The notes under the pieces were generated by a model. It was not told where the DNA came from and did no database searches. It was given only the letters and a program-made list of their open reading frames with translations. A DNA stretch of 64,000 nt from Nocardia sp. SYP-A9097 (GTDB taxonomy: Bacteria; Actinomycetota; Actinomycetes; Mycobacteriales; Mycobacteriaceae): NCBI RefSeq assembly GCF_009649815.1, contig NZ_WJIC01000017.1:81810-145809 (forward strand). Direction: 5' to 3'. Below, piece by piece: positions 44,087 to 52,488 of this stretch. The translations under genes were made by a program, and so were the position numbers. Position 1 is the stretch's first letter, and every line of letters starts with the position of its first letter.

Positions 44087-44511
44087 CGAAGGTCCTATCT
44101 TCGGCATGAACCCTGAACATACACCTTGGTAGATGTGTATGGTCAAGATCCGGGATGACGATTAACGATCGGCGACCGGTGGATCGTCCAATCCTTCGTC
44201 CTCGACCCCGGCCGCCCGCCATGCCGCAGGGGCTGGGTGGCCATCGACACTGCCGAACGCGCCAAAGGCGCAGCGGCGCAACACCCTCGGGTCAAGTTCG
44301 TGCGGGCCGGCGCGATGATCTCCCTCGCCGGCGGCGGCGTGTGATGCGAGTGGGCGGACGTCTCGTTGTCGGCAATTTCGCCAGAAGTCGGACGTTGTGA
44401 TGGAACATAGTCGGTGATACTGTCCAGACACATGTCCAGTTCTTTGTCCCGTCGGGCCGATCACTCGACCTCCGGCCGGACGTACGTACTACCGAATTCG
44501 AGGTGCACGTG
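44087..44511. other. Divergent promoter region between Rieske oxygenase and P450
   Basis: This 425-bp gap contains no gene I can support. It holds the operator-like sequence described separately (44421-44437) and probably both divergent promoters. Confidence 0.5.
44421..44437. promoter_or_regulatory. Operator AGACACATGTCC with extra TGTCC half-site
   Basis: AGACA-CA-TGTCC (44426-44437) follows a TGTCC half-site at 44421. It matches the GGACA-N2-TGTCC motif with one mismatch and lies 75-91 bp upstream of the P450 gene. Confidence 0.5.
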
Positions 44512-45717
44512 ATGACTTCAGCCTCTGTGGAGCCGTTCACGTTCGATCCGTACGACTACCGGTTCCATGACGACCCCTACCCGACCTATGAGCGACTGCG
44601 GACGCAGTCGCCGCTCTATCACAACCCGGAGCTGGACTTCTGGGCGCTCTCACGGCACGCGGACGTCATCGCGGCCTTCCGGGACAGCATGCGCCTGTCG
44701 AGCGCGAACGGCGTCTCCCTAGACCCCGCGGCCTGGGGACCGCACGCACATCGCGTGATGTCGTTCCTGGCGATGGACGATCCTCGGCACATGCGGATGC
44801 GGCGGCTGGTGTTCAAAGGCTTCACCCCGCGCCGGGTCACCGAGATGGAAGACCGCATCCAGGAGCTCGCGCGCGAGCACCTCGAACCGGCGCTCGCTCG
44901 TGGATCATTCGACTGGATAGAGGATTTCGCGGGCAAACTGCCCATGGACGTGATCTCGGAACTGATGGGCGTGCCCGTTCCGGACCGCGCCGAGATCCGG
45001 CGCCTCGCCGATCTGGTCGTCCACCGCGAGGACGGGGTGCTCGACGTACCGATGGGTGCGATCGAGGCGTCGATGAGGCTGCTCACCTACTACAGCGAGC
45101 TGGTCGCCGCGCGGCGAGTCGAGCGCACCGAGGACCTCACCTCCGCGCTGTTGGACGCCGAGATCGACGGTGACCGGCTCACCGAAGAGGAGATCATCGG
45201 ATTCATGTTCCTGATGGTGGTCGCGGGAAACGAGACCACCACCAAACTGCTTGGTAATGCGCTGTATTGGGCCGCGCGCACGCCCGGCGAGTTCGCCAAA
45301 GTCGTCGCCGACCCGGACCTGGTTCCCGACTGGGTCGAGGAGACCCTGCGGTTCGACACCTCAAGTCAGATCGTCGCCCGCAGTGCTGCGACCGATATCG
45401 AAATGTACGGCCGTACGATTCCGGCGGGATCGAAGGTGCTGCTGCTCATCGGCTCCGCCAATCGGGATTCCGAGGCGTTCCCCGACGGCGACACCTTCCG
45501 CATCGATCGACCGGAGAAGGGCGCGCTCGCCAGTTTCGGTGCGGGAGTGCACTTTTGCCTCGGCGCGCACCTGGCCCGACTGGAAGCGATTGTCGCCCTG
45601 CGTGAATTCGTTTCGCGCGTAGGCAATTTCACCCTCGACGAATCCGGAATCGTGCGCGTGCACTCGACAAATGTGCGCGGCTTCGCCGCACTGCCCATCA
45701 CCACGGAGACAATCTGA
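44512..45717 (+). CDS. Cytochrome P450, CYP123-like
   Basis: This is a 401-residue P450. The start at ATG 44512 is 8 bp after a GAGG site. FDPYDYRFHDDPYPTYERL, FAGKLPMDVISELMGVP, AGNETTTK (I-helix) and FGAGVHFCLGAHLARLE (haem Cys) strongly resemble mycobacterial CYP123 (Rv0766c from memory), a neighbour of cyp51 there. It heads an operon with an SDR, a ferredoxin and an NTF2-like protein. Substrate unknown. Confidence 0.87.
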   Translation: MTSASVEPFTFDPYDYRFHDDPYPTYERLRTQSPLYHNPELDFWALSRHADVIAAFRDSMRLSSANGVSLDPAAWGPHAHRVMSFLAMDDPRHMRMRRLVFKGFTPRRVTEMEDRIQELAREHLEPALARGSFDWIEDFAGKLPMDVISELMGVPVPDRAEIRRLADLVVHREDGVLDVPMGAIEASMRLLTYYSELVAARRVERTEDLTSALLDAEIDGDRLTEEEIIGFMFLMVVAGNETTTKLLGNALYWAARTPGEFAKVVADPDLVPDWVEETLRFDTSSQIVARSAATDIEMYGRTIPAGSKVLLLIGSANRDSEAFPDGDTFRIDRPEKGALASFGAGVHFCLGAHLARLEAIVALREFVSRVGNFTLDESGIVRVHSTNVRGFAALPITTETI

Positions 45718-46514
45718 TGCCACGTTTCGCCCCACACCCCGCCCGCCGCCCGGTCCTGATCGCCGGGGCGTCCTCCGGCATCGGTGCGGCCACCGCACAA
45801 GCCATGGCCGAACTCGGCCATCCGGTCGTGCTGGGCGCGCGACGCCTCGAACAATGCGAGACCCTGGCCGCGAAAATCCGTGACAACGGCGGAGAGGCGC
45901 TGGCGCATCCGCTCGATGTCACCGACACCGCCTCCGTCGATGCCTTCGTCAGCGCCGCCGAAGCCACGTTCGGACCCGCCGAGATCCTGGTGTCCGGCGC
46001 CGGCAATATGGTGTTCGGTCTCATCCACGAGCTGACCCCCGAGCAGTTCCTGGCCCAGGTCGATGTCCATCTCGTCGGCGTGCAGCGGCTGGCCCACCGT
46101 GTGATTCCCGGCATGCTCGAGCGTGAACGCGGTGACTTCGTCATCATCAGCTCCGAGACCGCCCAGGCGCCACGCCCGCGTTCGGGCGCTTATCCCGCGG
46201 CGAAGGCGGGCGTGGAAGCGCTGGCGCGCCAGCTGTGGATGGAGTTGGAGGGCACCGGAGTTCGCGCGTCGCTGGTGCGGCCCGGCCCGACTCTGACCGG
46301 CATGGGCATGGATAGCACCCCCGAGATCATCGGCCCCGTCCTCGCGGACTGGAGTAGGTGGGGCTTCGCCCGCCATTCCGACATGCTGCGCGCGGACAAT
46401 CTGGCCGCAGCCATCGTCGCCGTCGTCTCGGCTCCGCGCGGTGCGCACATTCAGCTGACCGAGGTCCAACCCGAAGCGCGGGTCCGGTCCGCGGCGGAGC
46501 GGAGTCTGTCATGA
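45717..46514 (+). CDS. Short-chain dehydrogenase (Rv0765c-like)
   Basis: This is a 265-residue SDR overlapping the P450 stop (TGATG). IAGASSGIGAATAQAM is the cofactor motif and SGAYPAAKAGVEAL the YxxxK site. In mycobacteria a related SDR lies between cyp123 and cyp51. It ends in an ATGA overlap with the ferredoxin gene. Confidence 0.85.
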   Translation: MPRFAPHPARRPVLIAGASSGIGAATAQAMAELGHPVVLGARRLEQCETLAAKIRDNGGEALAHPLDVTDTASVDAFVSAAEATFGPAEILVSGAGNMVFGLIHELTPEQFLAQVDVHLVGVQRLAHRVIPGMLERERGDFVIISSETAQAPRPRSGAYPAAKAGVEALARQLWMELEGTGVRASLVRPGPTLTGMGMDSTPEIIGPVLADWSRWGFARHSDMLRADNLAAAIVAVVSAPRGAHIQLTEVQPEARVRSAAERSLS

Positions 46515-46714
46515 GGATCGAAGCCGACCTGGACCTGTGCCAGGGCCATGCCGTGTGTGCGGCCGAAGCCCCCGGGATATTCACCGTTCCGAATCGCGGC
46601 AAGGTCGAAATCCTCAATCCAGAGCCCGGATCCGATGCGCGACCGGAAGTCGAGAGCGCCGTGCGCTACTGCCCCACCCAGGCGCTGTCGATCATCGACC
46701 GCGACAACCACTGA
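46511..46714 (+). CDS. Small [3Fe-4S]-type ferredoxin (Rv0763c-like)
   Basis: This is a 67-residue ferredoxin. CQGHAVC near residue 13 and VRYCPTQAL near the C-terminus give three cluster cysteines. His replaces the fourth position, as in P450-partner 3Fe-4S ferredoxins. It is the likely electron donor for the P450s of both half-clusters, since no other ferredoxin gene is visible in the window. Confidence 0.88.
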   Translation: MRIEADLDLCQGHAVCAAEAPGIFTVPNRGKVEILNPEPGSDARPEVESAVRYCPTQALSIIDRDNH

Positions 46715-46744
46715 GAATCCGTTTTTCGCGAAAGGACAACGACC

Positions 46745-47296
46745 ATGGCTGATTTCGATCGCGCCGAACTCGACGAGATGGTGCGCCGATGGCTACAGGC
46801 GAACAAGGAATGTGAGGCCGCCGGCGACTGGCTGCCGCTGGCCGAGTTCTACACCGAGGATGCCACCTACGGCTGGAACTACGGGCCCACACAGGAATTC
46901 ATGGCGGTCGGACGTGACGAGATCCGCGATATCGCCCTCGGTTTGGAGATGGAGGGGCTCGAGGGCTGGACCTACCCGTATCAGGATGTGGTGGTCGACG
47001 AGCGCAGCGGCAATGTCATCGGACTGTGGAAGCAGATCGCCGACGCCACCCGCGCCGATGGCAGCCACTATTCACCGCACGGTATCGGCGGCAGCTGGTT
47101 CCGCTACGGCGGAAACTTCCAATGGTCCTGGCAGCGGGACTTTTTCGACTTCGGCAACGTGAGCGCCCTGTTCATGGAGATGATCACCGACAACGCACTC
47201 ACACCCGGTATGACCAAGCGCATCCAGCGCGCCACCTCCGGTGAACCGCTGCCGGGCTGGTACGCCATCGGCGCGGGGCCGGTGCCGCTGTGGTGA
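46745..47296 (+). CDS. NTF2/SnoaL-like conserved protein (Rv0762c-like)
   Basis: This is a 183-residue protein with AAAGGAC before ATG 46745. MADFDRAELDEMVRRWLQAN, ADWLPLAEFYTEDATYGWN and WSWQRDFFDFGNVSALFME suggest the NTF2-like cone fold. Its place after the ferredoxin agrees with Rv0762c in mycobacteria. The function is unknown; a ligand-binding or isomerase-like role on a sterol product is possible. Confidence 0.75.
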   Translation: MADFDRAELDEMVRRWLQANKECEAAGDWLPLAEFYTEDATYGWNYGPTQEFMAVGRDEIRDIALGLEMEGLEGWTYPYQDVVVDERSGNVIGLWKQIADATRADGSHYSPHGIGGSWFRYGGNFQWSWQRDFFDFGNVSALFMEMITDNALTPGMTKRIQRATSGEPLPGWYAIGAGPVPLW

Positions 47297-48552
47297 GTTC
47301 GGGCGCCGAGCGACGCAGCGCCTTCGCCGCGCTGAGCCGCGACCAACTGGCGATACTGGTGCCCGAACTGTTGTTGAGCGGACACCTGATCGATCGCTCG
47401 GGGATGGCGCATACCATCTCCGCCTTCGGTCGTAAGGGCATGACCGCAGTCGCCATCGAGGAGTGGCAGGTGGCCAGTCCTGTCTACACCCGGCGCATGC
47501 AGCGGGCACTGGGCTTCACCGGAGACGGTGTGGAGACGATTTTCAAAGGGCTGCAACTGGATATCGGCGCTCCACCGCAGTTCATGGACTTCCGCTATCG
47601 GGTCGATGACCACAATCACGGGGCGTTCTGGCTCGATCACTGCGGCGCATTGGTGGACGTCGAACCGATGGGCGAGGACTACATCCGGTCGATGTGTCAC
47701 GACATCGAGGACCCGACCTTCGACGCGACCGCCCTGGCGACGAACCCGCACGCGCAGGTACGCCCGATACACCGGCCACCGCGGGTGCCGGCGGATCGTC
47801 ATCCGGTCTGCTCGTGGACGGTGACGATCGACGCCTCCCATGTGCCGCCGCCGGTGCCGCCCAACTTCGACAGGGTCGCGGAATCCTATGCGGCACGGGT
47901 AATTCTGGACGCCATCGATCCGGGTGACGCGGGGCAGAGCGACTATGCCGGTCCGCTGCTCAGTGATCTGCGATTCAGCGACTTCTCGCGGTCGGCACTG
48001 ATCCGTATGGCCGATGAAGTCTGTTTGCAGCAGCATCTGCTGACCCTCGGATTCCTCATTGCCATCGGCGGGCGTACCGATACCTCGGCCGCTGCGGAGA
48101 TCGGCCGAAAACAGTTCGCCGGTATCGCGGGGCTCACCTCCGAACGACTGCGGAACGCACTCGGACTCGGTGCCGACAATGCCGCGCTCGCGCAAGTGCT
48201 TTGCCTGCATCCGGCCTGGAATCCGCTGCGCTACACCGGCGTGCGTATCCAACACGAAGACGTTGGCGTGCGGCTGTGTCTGTCCAAACGAAGCGGTGCG
48301 GTCGCGGACAACGTCTGGCCGGCACTGATCGATGCCGACCATCTCGCGCCCCTGGAAGCGATGGCGCGCGGGGTCAACCCCCGTTTCGCGGCACACGTCG
48401 TAGACGACACCGATGACGAACTCACGATCGCTTTCCTGTTGGCGGACAAGCCTTTCGCCGAAGCGGGCGAGGTGGCGATTACCCGATTCAGCACCGGCGC
48501 CGACTTCCGATTCGCCGACCGCGGAATCCCGCTACCGCTGACTGTGGTCTGA
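47293..48552 (+). CDS. Unrecognised conserved-looking protein, about 420 residues
   Basis: It starts at GTG 47293 (or GTG 47290), overlapping the NTF2-like stop, and runs 419-420 residues. There is no membrane segment or signal. A His/Asp-rich block (DDHNHGAFWLDHCGALVDVE and CSWTVTIDASH) could bind metal or substrate. Codon usage and coupling to its neighbours support a real gene. I do not recognise the family. Co-transcription with P450, SDR and ferredoxin genes suggests a redox or lyase step on the same substrate. Confidence 0.7.
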   Translation: MSSGAERRSAFAALSRDQLAILVPELLLSGHLIDRSGMAHTISAFGRKGMTAVAIEEWQVASPVYTRRMQRALGFTGDGVETIFKGLQLDIGAPPQFMDFRYRVDDHNHGAFWLDHCGALVDVEPMGEDYIRSMCHDIEDPTFDATALATNPHAQVRPIHRPPRVPADRHPVCSWTVTIDASHVPPPVPPNFDRVAESYAARVILDAIDPGDAGQSDYAGPLLSDLRFSDFSRSALIRMADEVCLQQHLLTLGFLIAIGGRTDTSAAAEIGRKQFAGIAGLTSERLRNALGLGADNAALAQVLCLHPAWNPLRYTGVRIQHEDVGVRLCLSKRSGAVADNVWPALIDADHLAPLEAMARGVNPRFAAHVVDDTDDELTIAFLLADKPFAEAGEVAITRFSTGADFRFADRGIPLPLTVV

Positions 48553-48578
48553 CGATACGACCGAAAGATTGAATAGCC

Positions 48579-50198
48579 ATGGCGTGTAACTTCGCTGACC
48601 TGTTCGAGCACGCGGTCGACGCGATGCCCGATCGCACCGCGCTGATCCACCGTGATCGCCGCAGCACCTATAACGAGCTCGATGCGCGAGCCAATAAGCT
48701 TGCGCACCATCTGATCTCGGTGGGAGTGGGCCCCGGTACCCACGTCGGTTTCCAGATGCACAACAGCATCGAGACGATGGAAACCCTCATCGCCTGTTTC
48801 AAGGTGCGGGCCGTTCCGATCAATATCAACTATCGGTATGGCGCGGTCGAACTGTGCTACCTCTACGACAACGCCGATATCGAGGTCCTGCTCTTCCATC
48901 GCAGCTACGCCCCCGCCGTCGCCAAGGCGCTGGCCGAGTCGCCGCGGGTCCGGCACACCATTGTCGTGGACGACGACCTCGGCAGTGAACATCTCGAATC
49001 CCCTGCCGCACAGTATGAATCGGTGCTGACCGGTCCCGCGACCCGGCCCGTTGCCGAGCGCAGTGCCGACGACCTGTTCATGATGTACACCGGTGGTACC
49101 ACGGGACTGCCCAAGGGTGTGATGTGGCGGCAGGAGGACATGTGGCGAGTCCTGGGCGGCGGCATCGACTTCTACACCGGTGAGCCGGTGGCCGACGAAT
49201 ATCAGCAATCGCGCGTCGGTGCGCGAACCGACCCGAGCGTCTGGCTGATCCTGCCGCCGCTGATCCACGCGGCCGCCATGATGCCGACCTTCACCGGGCT
49301 GTGGAGTGGCAACACCCTCGCCTATGAATCGCGATTCGATCCACCCGCCATCTGGCGGACGGTCCAACGGGAACGACCAGCTGTCATGGTGATCACCGGC
49401 GACGCCATGGCCCGCCCCCTGCTCGACTCCTACAGTGACACACCCGTGGACGCGACCTCGCTCGTCGCTATCGCATCCGGTGCCGCCCTGTTGTCCCAGC
49501 CGGTGAAAAACCGCCTGCTCGAGCAGTTTTCGGGCGCGGTGGTCTCGGATTCCATCGGCTCCTCCGAAACCGGTTTCGGTGGAATAGGTTTCGCGACCAA
49601 GGACGACGATCCGGGGCGTGGGCCGCGTGTCCAGACCGGTCGCGGTGCGATCGTGGTCGATGATTCCGGTCGCCCGGTGGCGGCCGGGGAGGAAGGCTGG
49701 CTGGCCAAAACCGGTGCCGTACCGCTGGGCTACTACAAGGATCCAGAGAAGTCTCAGCGCCTGTTCAAAACCGTCGACGGTACCCGGATGGTCGTCACAG
49801 ACGATCGCGCCCGCGCCGAGGACGACGGCTCGGTCACCCTGCTCGGCCGCGGCAATATGGTCATCAACACCGGCGGCGAGAAGGTGTTCGTCGAGGAGGT
49901 CGAGAGCGTCCTGAAAGCCCATCCGTCGGTATTCGACGCGGTGGTGATCGGCATCCCGGATGAACGGTGGGGTCAGCGGGTCGCGGCGGTGCTCGCGATC
50001 TCCGCCGCCGAAGCCGATTTCGACGCGCTCACGGACCACGTCCGCGCTCACCTCGCCGGCTACAAGGTCCCGCGCTCCCTCTGGCTCACCGAGTCCGTAA
50101 CCCGCTCGCCCAGTGGCAAACCCGACTACCGGTGGGCCAAGCGATACGCCGCGGACCGCACGCCCGATCACAGCGTCGGCGTGGCCACCCCGGGATAG
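48579..50198 (+). CDS. Acyl-CoA synthetase, FadD19-like (AMP-forming)
   Basis: This is a 539-residue ANL-superfamily ligase. FMMYTGGTTGLPKGVMWRQE is the P-loop motif, SDSIGSSETGFGG the acyl/AMP motif and SPSGKPDYRW carries the C-terminal catalytic Lys. The sequence is very close to FadD19, which activates C24-carboxylated sterol side chains. It lies 26 bp after the unknown gene and its transcript ends at the strong hairpin 50264-50294. Confidence 0.87.
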   Translation: MACNFADLFEHAVDAMPDRTALIHRDRRSTYNELDARANKLAHHLISVGVGPGTHVGFQMHNSIETMETLIACFKVRAVPININYRYGAVELCYLYDNADIEVLLFHRSYAPAVAKALAESPRVRHTIVVDDDLGSEHLESPAAQYESVLTGPATRPVAERSADDLFMMYTGGTTGLPKGVMWRQEDMWRVLGGGIDFYTGEPVADEYQQSRVGARTDPSVWLILPPLIHAAAMMPTFTGLWSGNTLAYESRFDPPAIWRTVQRERPAVMVITGDAMARPLLDSYSDTPVDATSLVAIASGAALLSQPVKNRLLEQFSGAVVSDSIGSSETGFGGIGFATKDDDPGRGPRVQTGRGAIVVDDSGRPVAAGEEGWLAKTGAVPLGYYKDPEKSQRLFKTVDGTRMVVTDDRARAEDDGSVTLLGRGNMVINTGGEKVFVEEVESVLKAHPSVFDAVVIGIPDERWGQRVAAVLAISAAEADFDALTDHVRAHLAGYKVPRSLWLTESVTRSPSGKPDYRWAKRYAADRTPDHSVGVATPG

Positions 50199-50263
50199 TC
50201 GAACCCGCTGGCGACAGGGTTCGAAACAGGTTGCTGCACAACACCTCTTGTAATCAACGCAGA

Positions 50264-50294
50264 CAGGCCCCGGCGCGGTGAGCGCCGGGGCCTG
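50264..50294. terminator. Bidirectional terminator hairpin
   Basis: A perfect 13-bp stem (CAGGCCCCGGCGC and complement) with a 5-nt loop lies between convergent fadD19-like and TetR genes. Confidence 0.85.
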
Positions 50295-50359
50295 ATGTCT
50301 GTCCATGAGCGATCTGCAATTCGCTCACCGGCCTGCCGGGGCGGAGTCGCACCCTCGGG

Positions 50360-50902
50360 TCAGCATTGAACGCGATCGGAATCATTGACTGAGGACAACC
50401 GTGCGGCATAGGCGGCACCCGCTCCGGCCAGTGCGTTGATGTACTGCCTTTGAAGAAGGTCCGCGACCGCGGGATCGGCATCGGGGCCCAGCGCGGTGAG
50501 GACCCGCGCACGGACCTGATCGGCCAGCCGATCTCGCAGCTCGGCGAGGCCGGGTTTGTCAGCGAGCGTGGTGGCCGCATTGCCCATGCGCGACACTGTC
50601 AGCGGTGTGGACGGGCTGCCGGTCGGGACATCGGAGGCCGGGGCGTGCAGAGGCTCGACCGAGGGCAAGGACATTGCGCGCCAGACGATCTCGGCGACAA
50701 GTTGCTCGCGGGATTCGAAATACGTATAGACCGTCGCTGTCGCGCTGCCGGCTTCTTTGGCTACGGCGCGGAGATTGAGCCCGTCGAAGCCGGTTCGGGC
50801 GAGAACACGGATCGCGGAATCCAGGACGCGCTCGATGGTCGCCGCGCTGTCCTCAGAGGGTTGTCGGAGATTCCTACCGGTGCTGGACACTTCGTTGGAC
50901 AC
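50360..50902 (-). CDS. TetR family regulator
   Basis: This is a 180-residue protein from GTG 50902. LNLRAVAKEAGSATATVYTY is the HTH followed by FESREQLVAEI. The start codon lies next to the inverted repeat TCCAGA-N6-TCTGGA (50906-50923), a likely self-operator. The frame is open further upstream, but that part is not TetR-like. The ligand domain is unlike the other TetRs here. Confidence 0.8.
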   Translation of the reverse strand: MSNEVSSTGRNLRQPSEDSAATIERVLDSAIRVLARTGFDGLNLRAVAKEAGSATATVYTYFESREQLVAEIVWRAMSLPSVEPLHAPASDVPTGSPSTPLTVSRMGNAATTLADKPGLAELRDRLADQVRARVLTALGPDADPAVADLLQRQYINALAGAGAAYAARLSSVNDSDRVQC

Positions 50903-50905
50903 GAT

Positions 50906-50923
50906 TCCAGATTGTATTCTGGA
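50906..50923. promoter_or_regulatory. Inverted repeat TCCAGA-N6-TCTGGA at TetR start
   Basis: The repeat is perfect in both 6-bp arms, just upstream of GTG 50902. A related site, TCCAGA-N6-TCTATA, lies at 52406-52423 in the SDR/dehydrogenase promoter region. Confidence 0.5.
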
Positions 50924-50984
50924 CAGGATTACATCGCAATAGATCGGTTGTTCGTGGCAGGCGCGCCAGGCTGAGAATTGTTCC

Positions 50985-51020
50985 GGACAGTTGTCACCAG
51001 TAGGATCTGGACATATGTCT
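50985..51020. promoter_or_regulatory. Two GGACA-N2-TGTC sites at the second TetR start
   Basis: GGACAGTTGTCA (50985-50996) and GGACATATGTCT (51009-51020) lie just before and across the ATG at 51015. This placement suggests direct autorepression by the encoded TetR and links that protein to the motif. Confidence 0.6.
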
Positions 51021-51590
51021 GCCCCGCTGTCGAACAATATGGAAGCTACCCGCCGGCGTTTGACCGGAAAGCAAGCCGAGACCGTCGAGAGGCTTTCCAG
51101 GGCCGCGGTTACGGTCTTGACCAGGGAGGGTTACGCGGGCACGACGATCCGGTTGATCGCCGCCGAAGCCGGAATCGGTACGGCCACCGCCTACACCTAC
51201 TTCTCCTCGAAGGAACATTTGATAGCGGAGGTGTATTGGCGGCGCCTGGCCGCGATGCCTCCCGCGGAACTGCCCGACGCGGATAACGCCACCCGGGCCA
51301 TCGCGGTGCTTCGGCAGGCGGCCATGCTCGTGGCCGATGAGCCCGCGCTGGCGGCGGCGATCGGCCAGGCGCTGCTCGGCAGCGATCCCGATGTGGCGCA
51401 CCTGCGGGTGCGCATCGGCGGTGAGCTGCGCACCCGACTGGTGGAGGCGGTGGGTTCGGAGAACGCCGAGAGTCTCGAATACCTCGAATTGCTCTACTAC
51501 GGTGCGATGCTCCGGGCCGGGATGGGGCACATGTCCTATACCGATGTCGCGGATCGAATGGAGAAGTGCATCCACCTGCTGCTGGCATGA
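51015..51590 (+). CDS. TetR family regulator, paralogue of 20751-21326
   Basis: This is a 191-residue protein. HTH GTTIRLIAAEAGIGTATAY and YFSSKEHLIAEVYWRRL are nearly those of the cyp51-operon TetR, and LELLYYGAMLRAGMGHMSY repeats its C-terminal signature. Two GGACA-N2-TGTC sites overlap its start, so it probably controls itself and the GGACA-N2-TGTCC regulon. A start at 51039 (MEATRRRLTG) is possible. Confidence 0.85.
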   Translation: MSAPLSNNMEATRRRLTGKQAETVERLSRAAVTVLTREGYAGTTIRLIAAEAGIGTATAYTYFSSKEHLIAEVYWRRLAAMPPAELPDADNATRAIAVLRQAAMLVADEPALAAAIGQALLGSDPDVAHLRVRIGGELRTRLVEAVGSENAESLEYLELLYYGAMLRAGMGHMSYTDVADRMEKCIHLLLA

Positions 51591-51592
51591 CT

Positions 51593-51630
51593 CGTCCCGG
51601 GGGTCGCGCCGATGTGCGACCCTCGGGACG
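51593..51630. terminator. Bidirectional terminator hairpin
   Basis: A 15-bp stem (CGTCCCGGGGGTCGC to 51607, pairing with 51616-51630, one wobble) with an 8-nt loop lies between convergent TetR and SDR genes; ATGTTTTA follows on the + strand. Confidence 0.75.
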
Positions 51631-51635
51631 ATGTT

Positions 51636-52373
51636 TTAGTTCTTGTGCGGCACCGCGGTCACCAGGCCGCCGTCGACAATGAATTCCGATCCGGTGGCAT
51701 ATGAGGATTCATCGCTGGCCAAGAACAGTACGAAGGTTGACACCTCGGCGGATTGCGCGGGGCGACCGAGCGGAATCGTCACCAGATCATCGGGGATGCC
51801 CGCGGTCATCGGGGTGCGAATGAGCCCGGGATGCAGCGAGTTCACGCGAATATTGTGGGCCGCCAGCTCCAATGCCGCGGATTTGGCGAGGCCGCGTACC
51901 GCCCACTTCGACGCGACGTAGCCGTGCGCCCACGGCGCACCGCGAAGTCCTTCGATCGAGGACACATTGATGATCGAGCCGCCCCCGGCGGCGATCATCG
52001 CCTCGACTGATGCGCGTATCCCCAGGAATGTCCCGGTGAGATTGACGTCGATGATCCGGCGCCACTTCTCCAGGTCGAACTTCTGGATCGGCCCCCCATT
52101 GACGATGCCCGCATTGTTCACCAGCACGGTCAACGACCCGAAATCGGCGATCGCGCGCGCTACCGCTGCCTCCCACTGATCGGGTTCGGTCACGTCGAGG
52201 TGCATGTAAACCGCTGCGCTGCCTAATGATTCAGCGAGTTCGCGGCCCTCTTCGTCGAGAATGTCACCGATAACCGCCTTCGCGCCCTCGGCGACCAGCA
52301 GTCGCGCGTGCTCCGCGCCCATACCTCGTGCGCCGCCGCTGATGAGGGCGACTTTGCCGTCTACACGTCCCAT
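51636..52373 (-). CDS. 3-alpha/20-beta-hydroxysteroid dehydrogenase-like SDR
   Basis: This is a 245-residue SDR from ATG 52373. ISGGARGMGAEHARLLVAEG, VLVNNAGIVNGGPI, VSSIEGLRG and HGYVASKWAVRGL (YxxxK) closely resemble mycobacterial Rv2002, an NADH-dependent hydroxysteroid dehydrogenase. Divergent from the DapB-fold dehydrogenase at 52489 with an operator-like site between. Confidence 0.85.
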   Translation of the reverse strand: MGRVDGKVALISGGARGMGAEHARLLVAEGAKAVIGDILDEEGRELAESLGSAAVYMHLDVTEPDQWEAAVARAIADFGSLTVLVNNAGIVNGGPIQKFDLEKWRRIIDVNLTGTFLGIRASVEAMIAAGGGSIINVSSIEGLRGAPWAHGYVASKWAVRGLAKSAALELAAHNIRVNSLHPGLIRTPMTAGIPDDLVTIPLGRPAQSAEVSTFVLFLASDESSYATGSEFIVDGGLVTAVPHKN

Positions 52374-52405
52374 GCCGGTCACGCTACCGCTGAACTGGAA
52401 TCAAA

Positions 52406-52423
52406 TCCAGACTAGTGTCTATA
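52406..52423. promoter_or_regulatory. Operator-like TCCAGACTAGTGTCTATA
   Basis: This partial dyad lies in the divergent promoter of the SDR and the DapB-like dehydrogenase. It matches TCCAGA-N6-TCTGGA (50906) in ten of twelve arm bases, so the TetR at 50360-50902 may control this pair. A second inverted repeat, CTGGA-N6-TCCAG, overlaps it at 52395-52410. Confidence 0.45.
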
Positions 52424-52488
52424 TTGATGATCGGACGTGTGTCGTGCTGGTTTGCGGCAGTGGTCAGTCCCAACCATGAGGAGTAGAT

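Noticed and set aside
48231..50306. 691-codon minus-strand frame over the acyl-CoA ligase
   Set aside because: It is opposite a clear FadD-type gene and has no recognisable domain.
50903..51037. Upstream extension of the TetR at 50360-50902
   Set aside because: The extra residues are not TetR-like, and the operator dyad and promoter region lie there.
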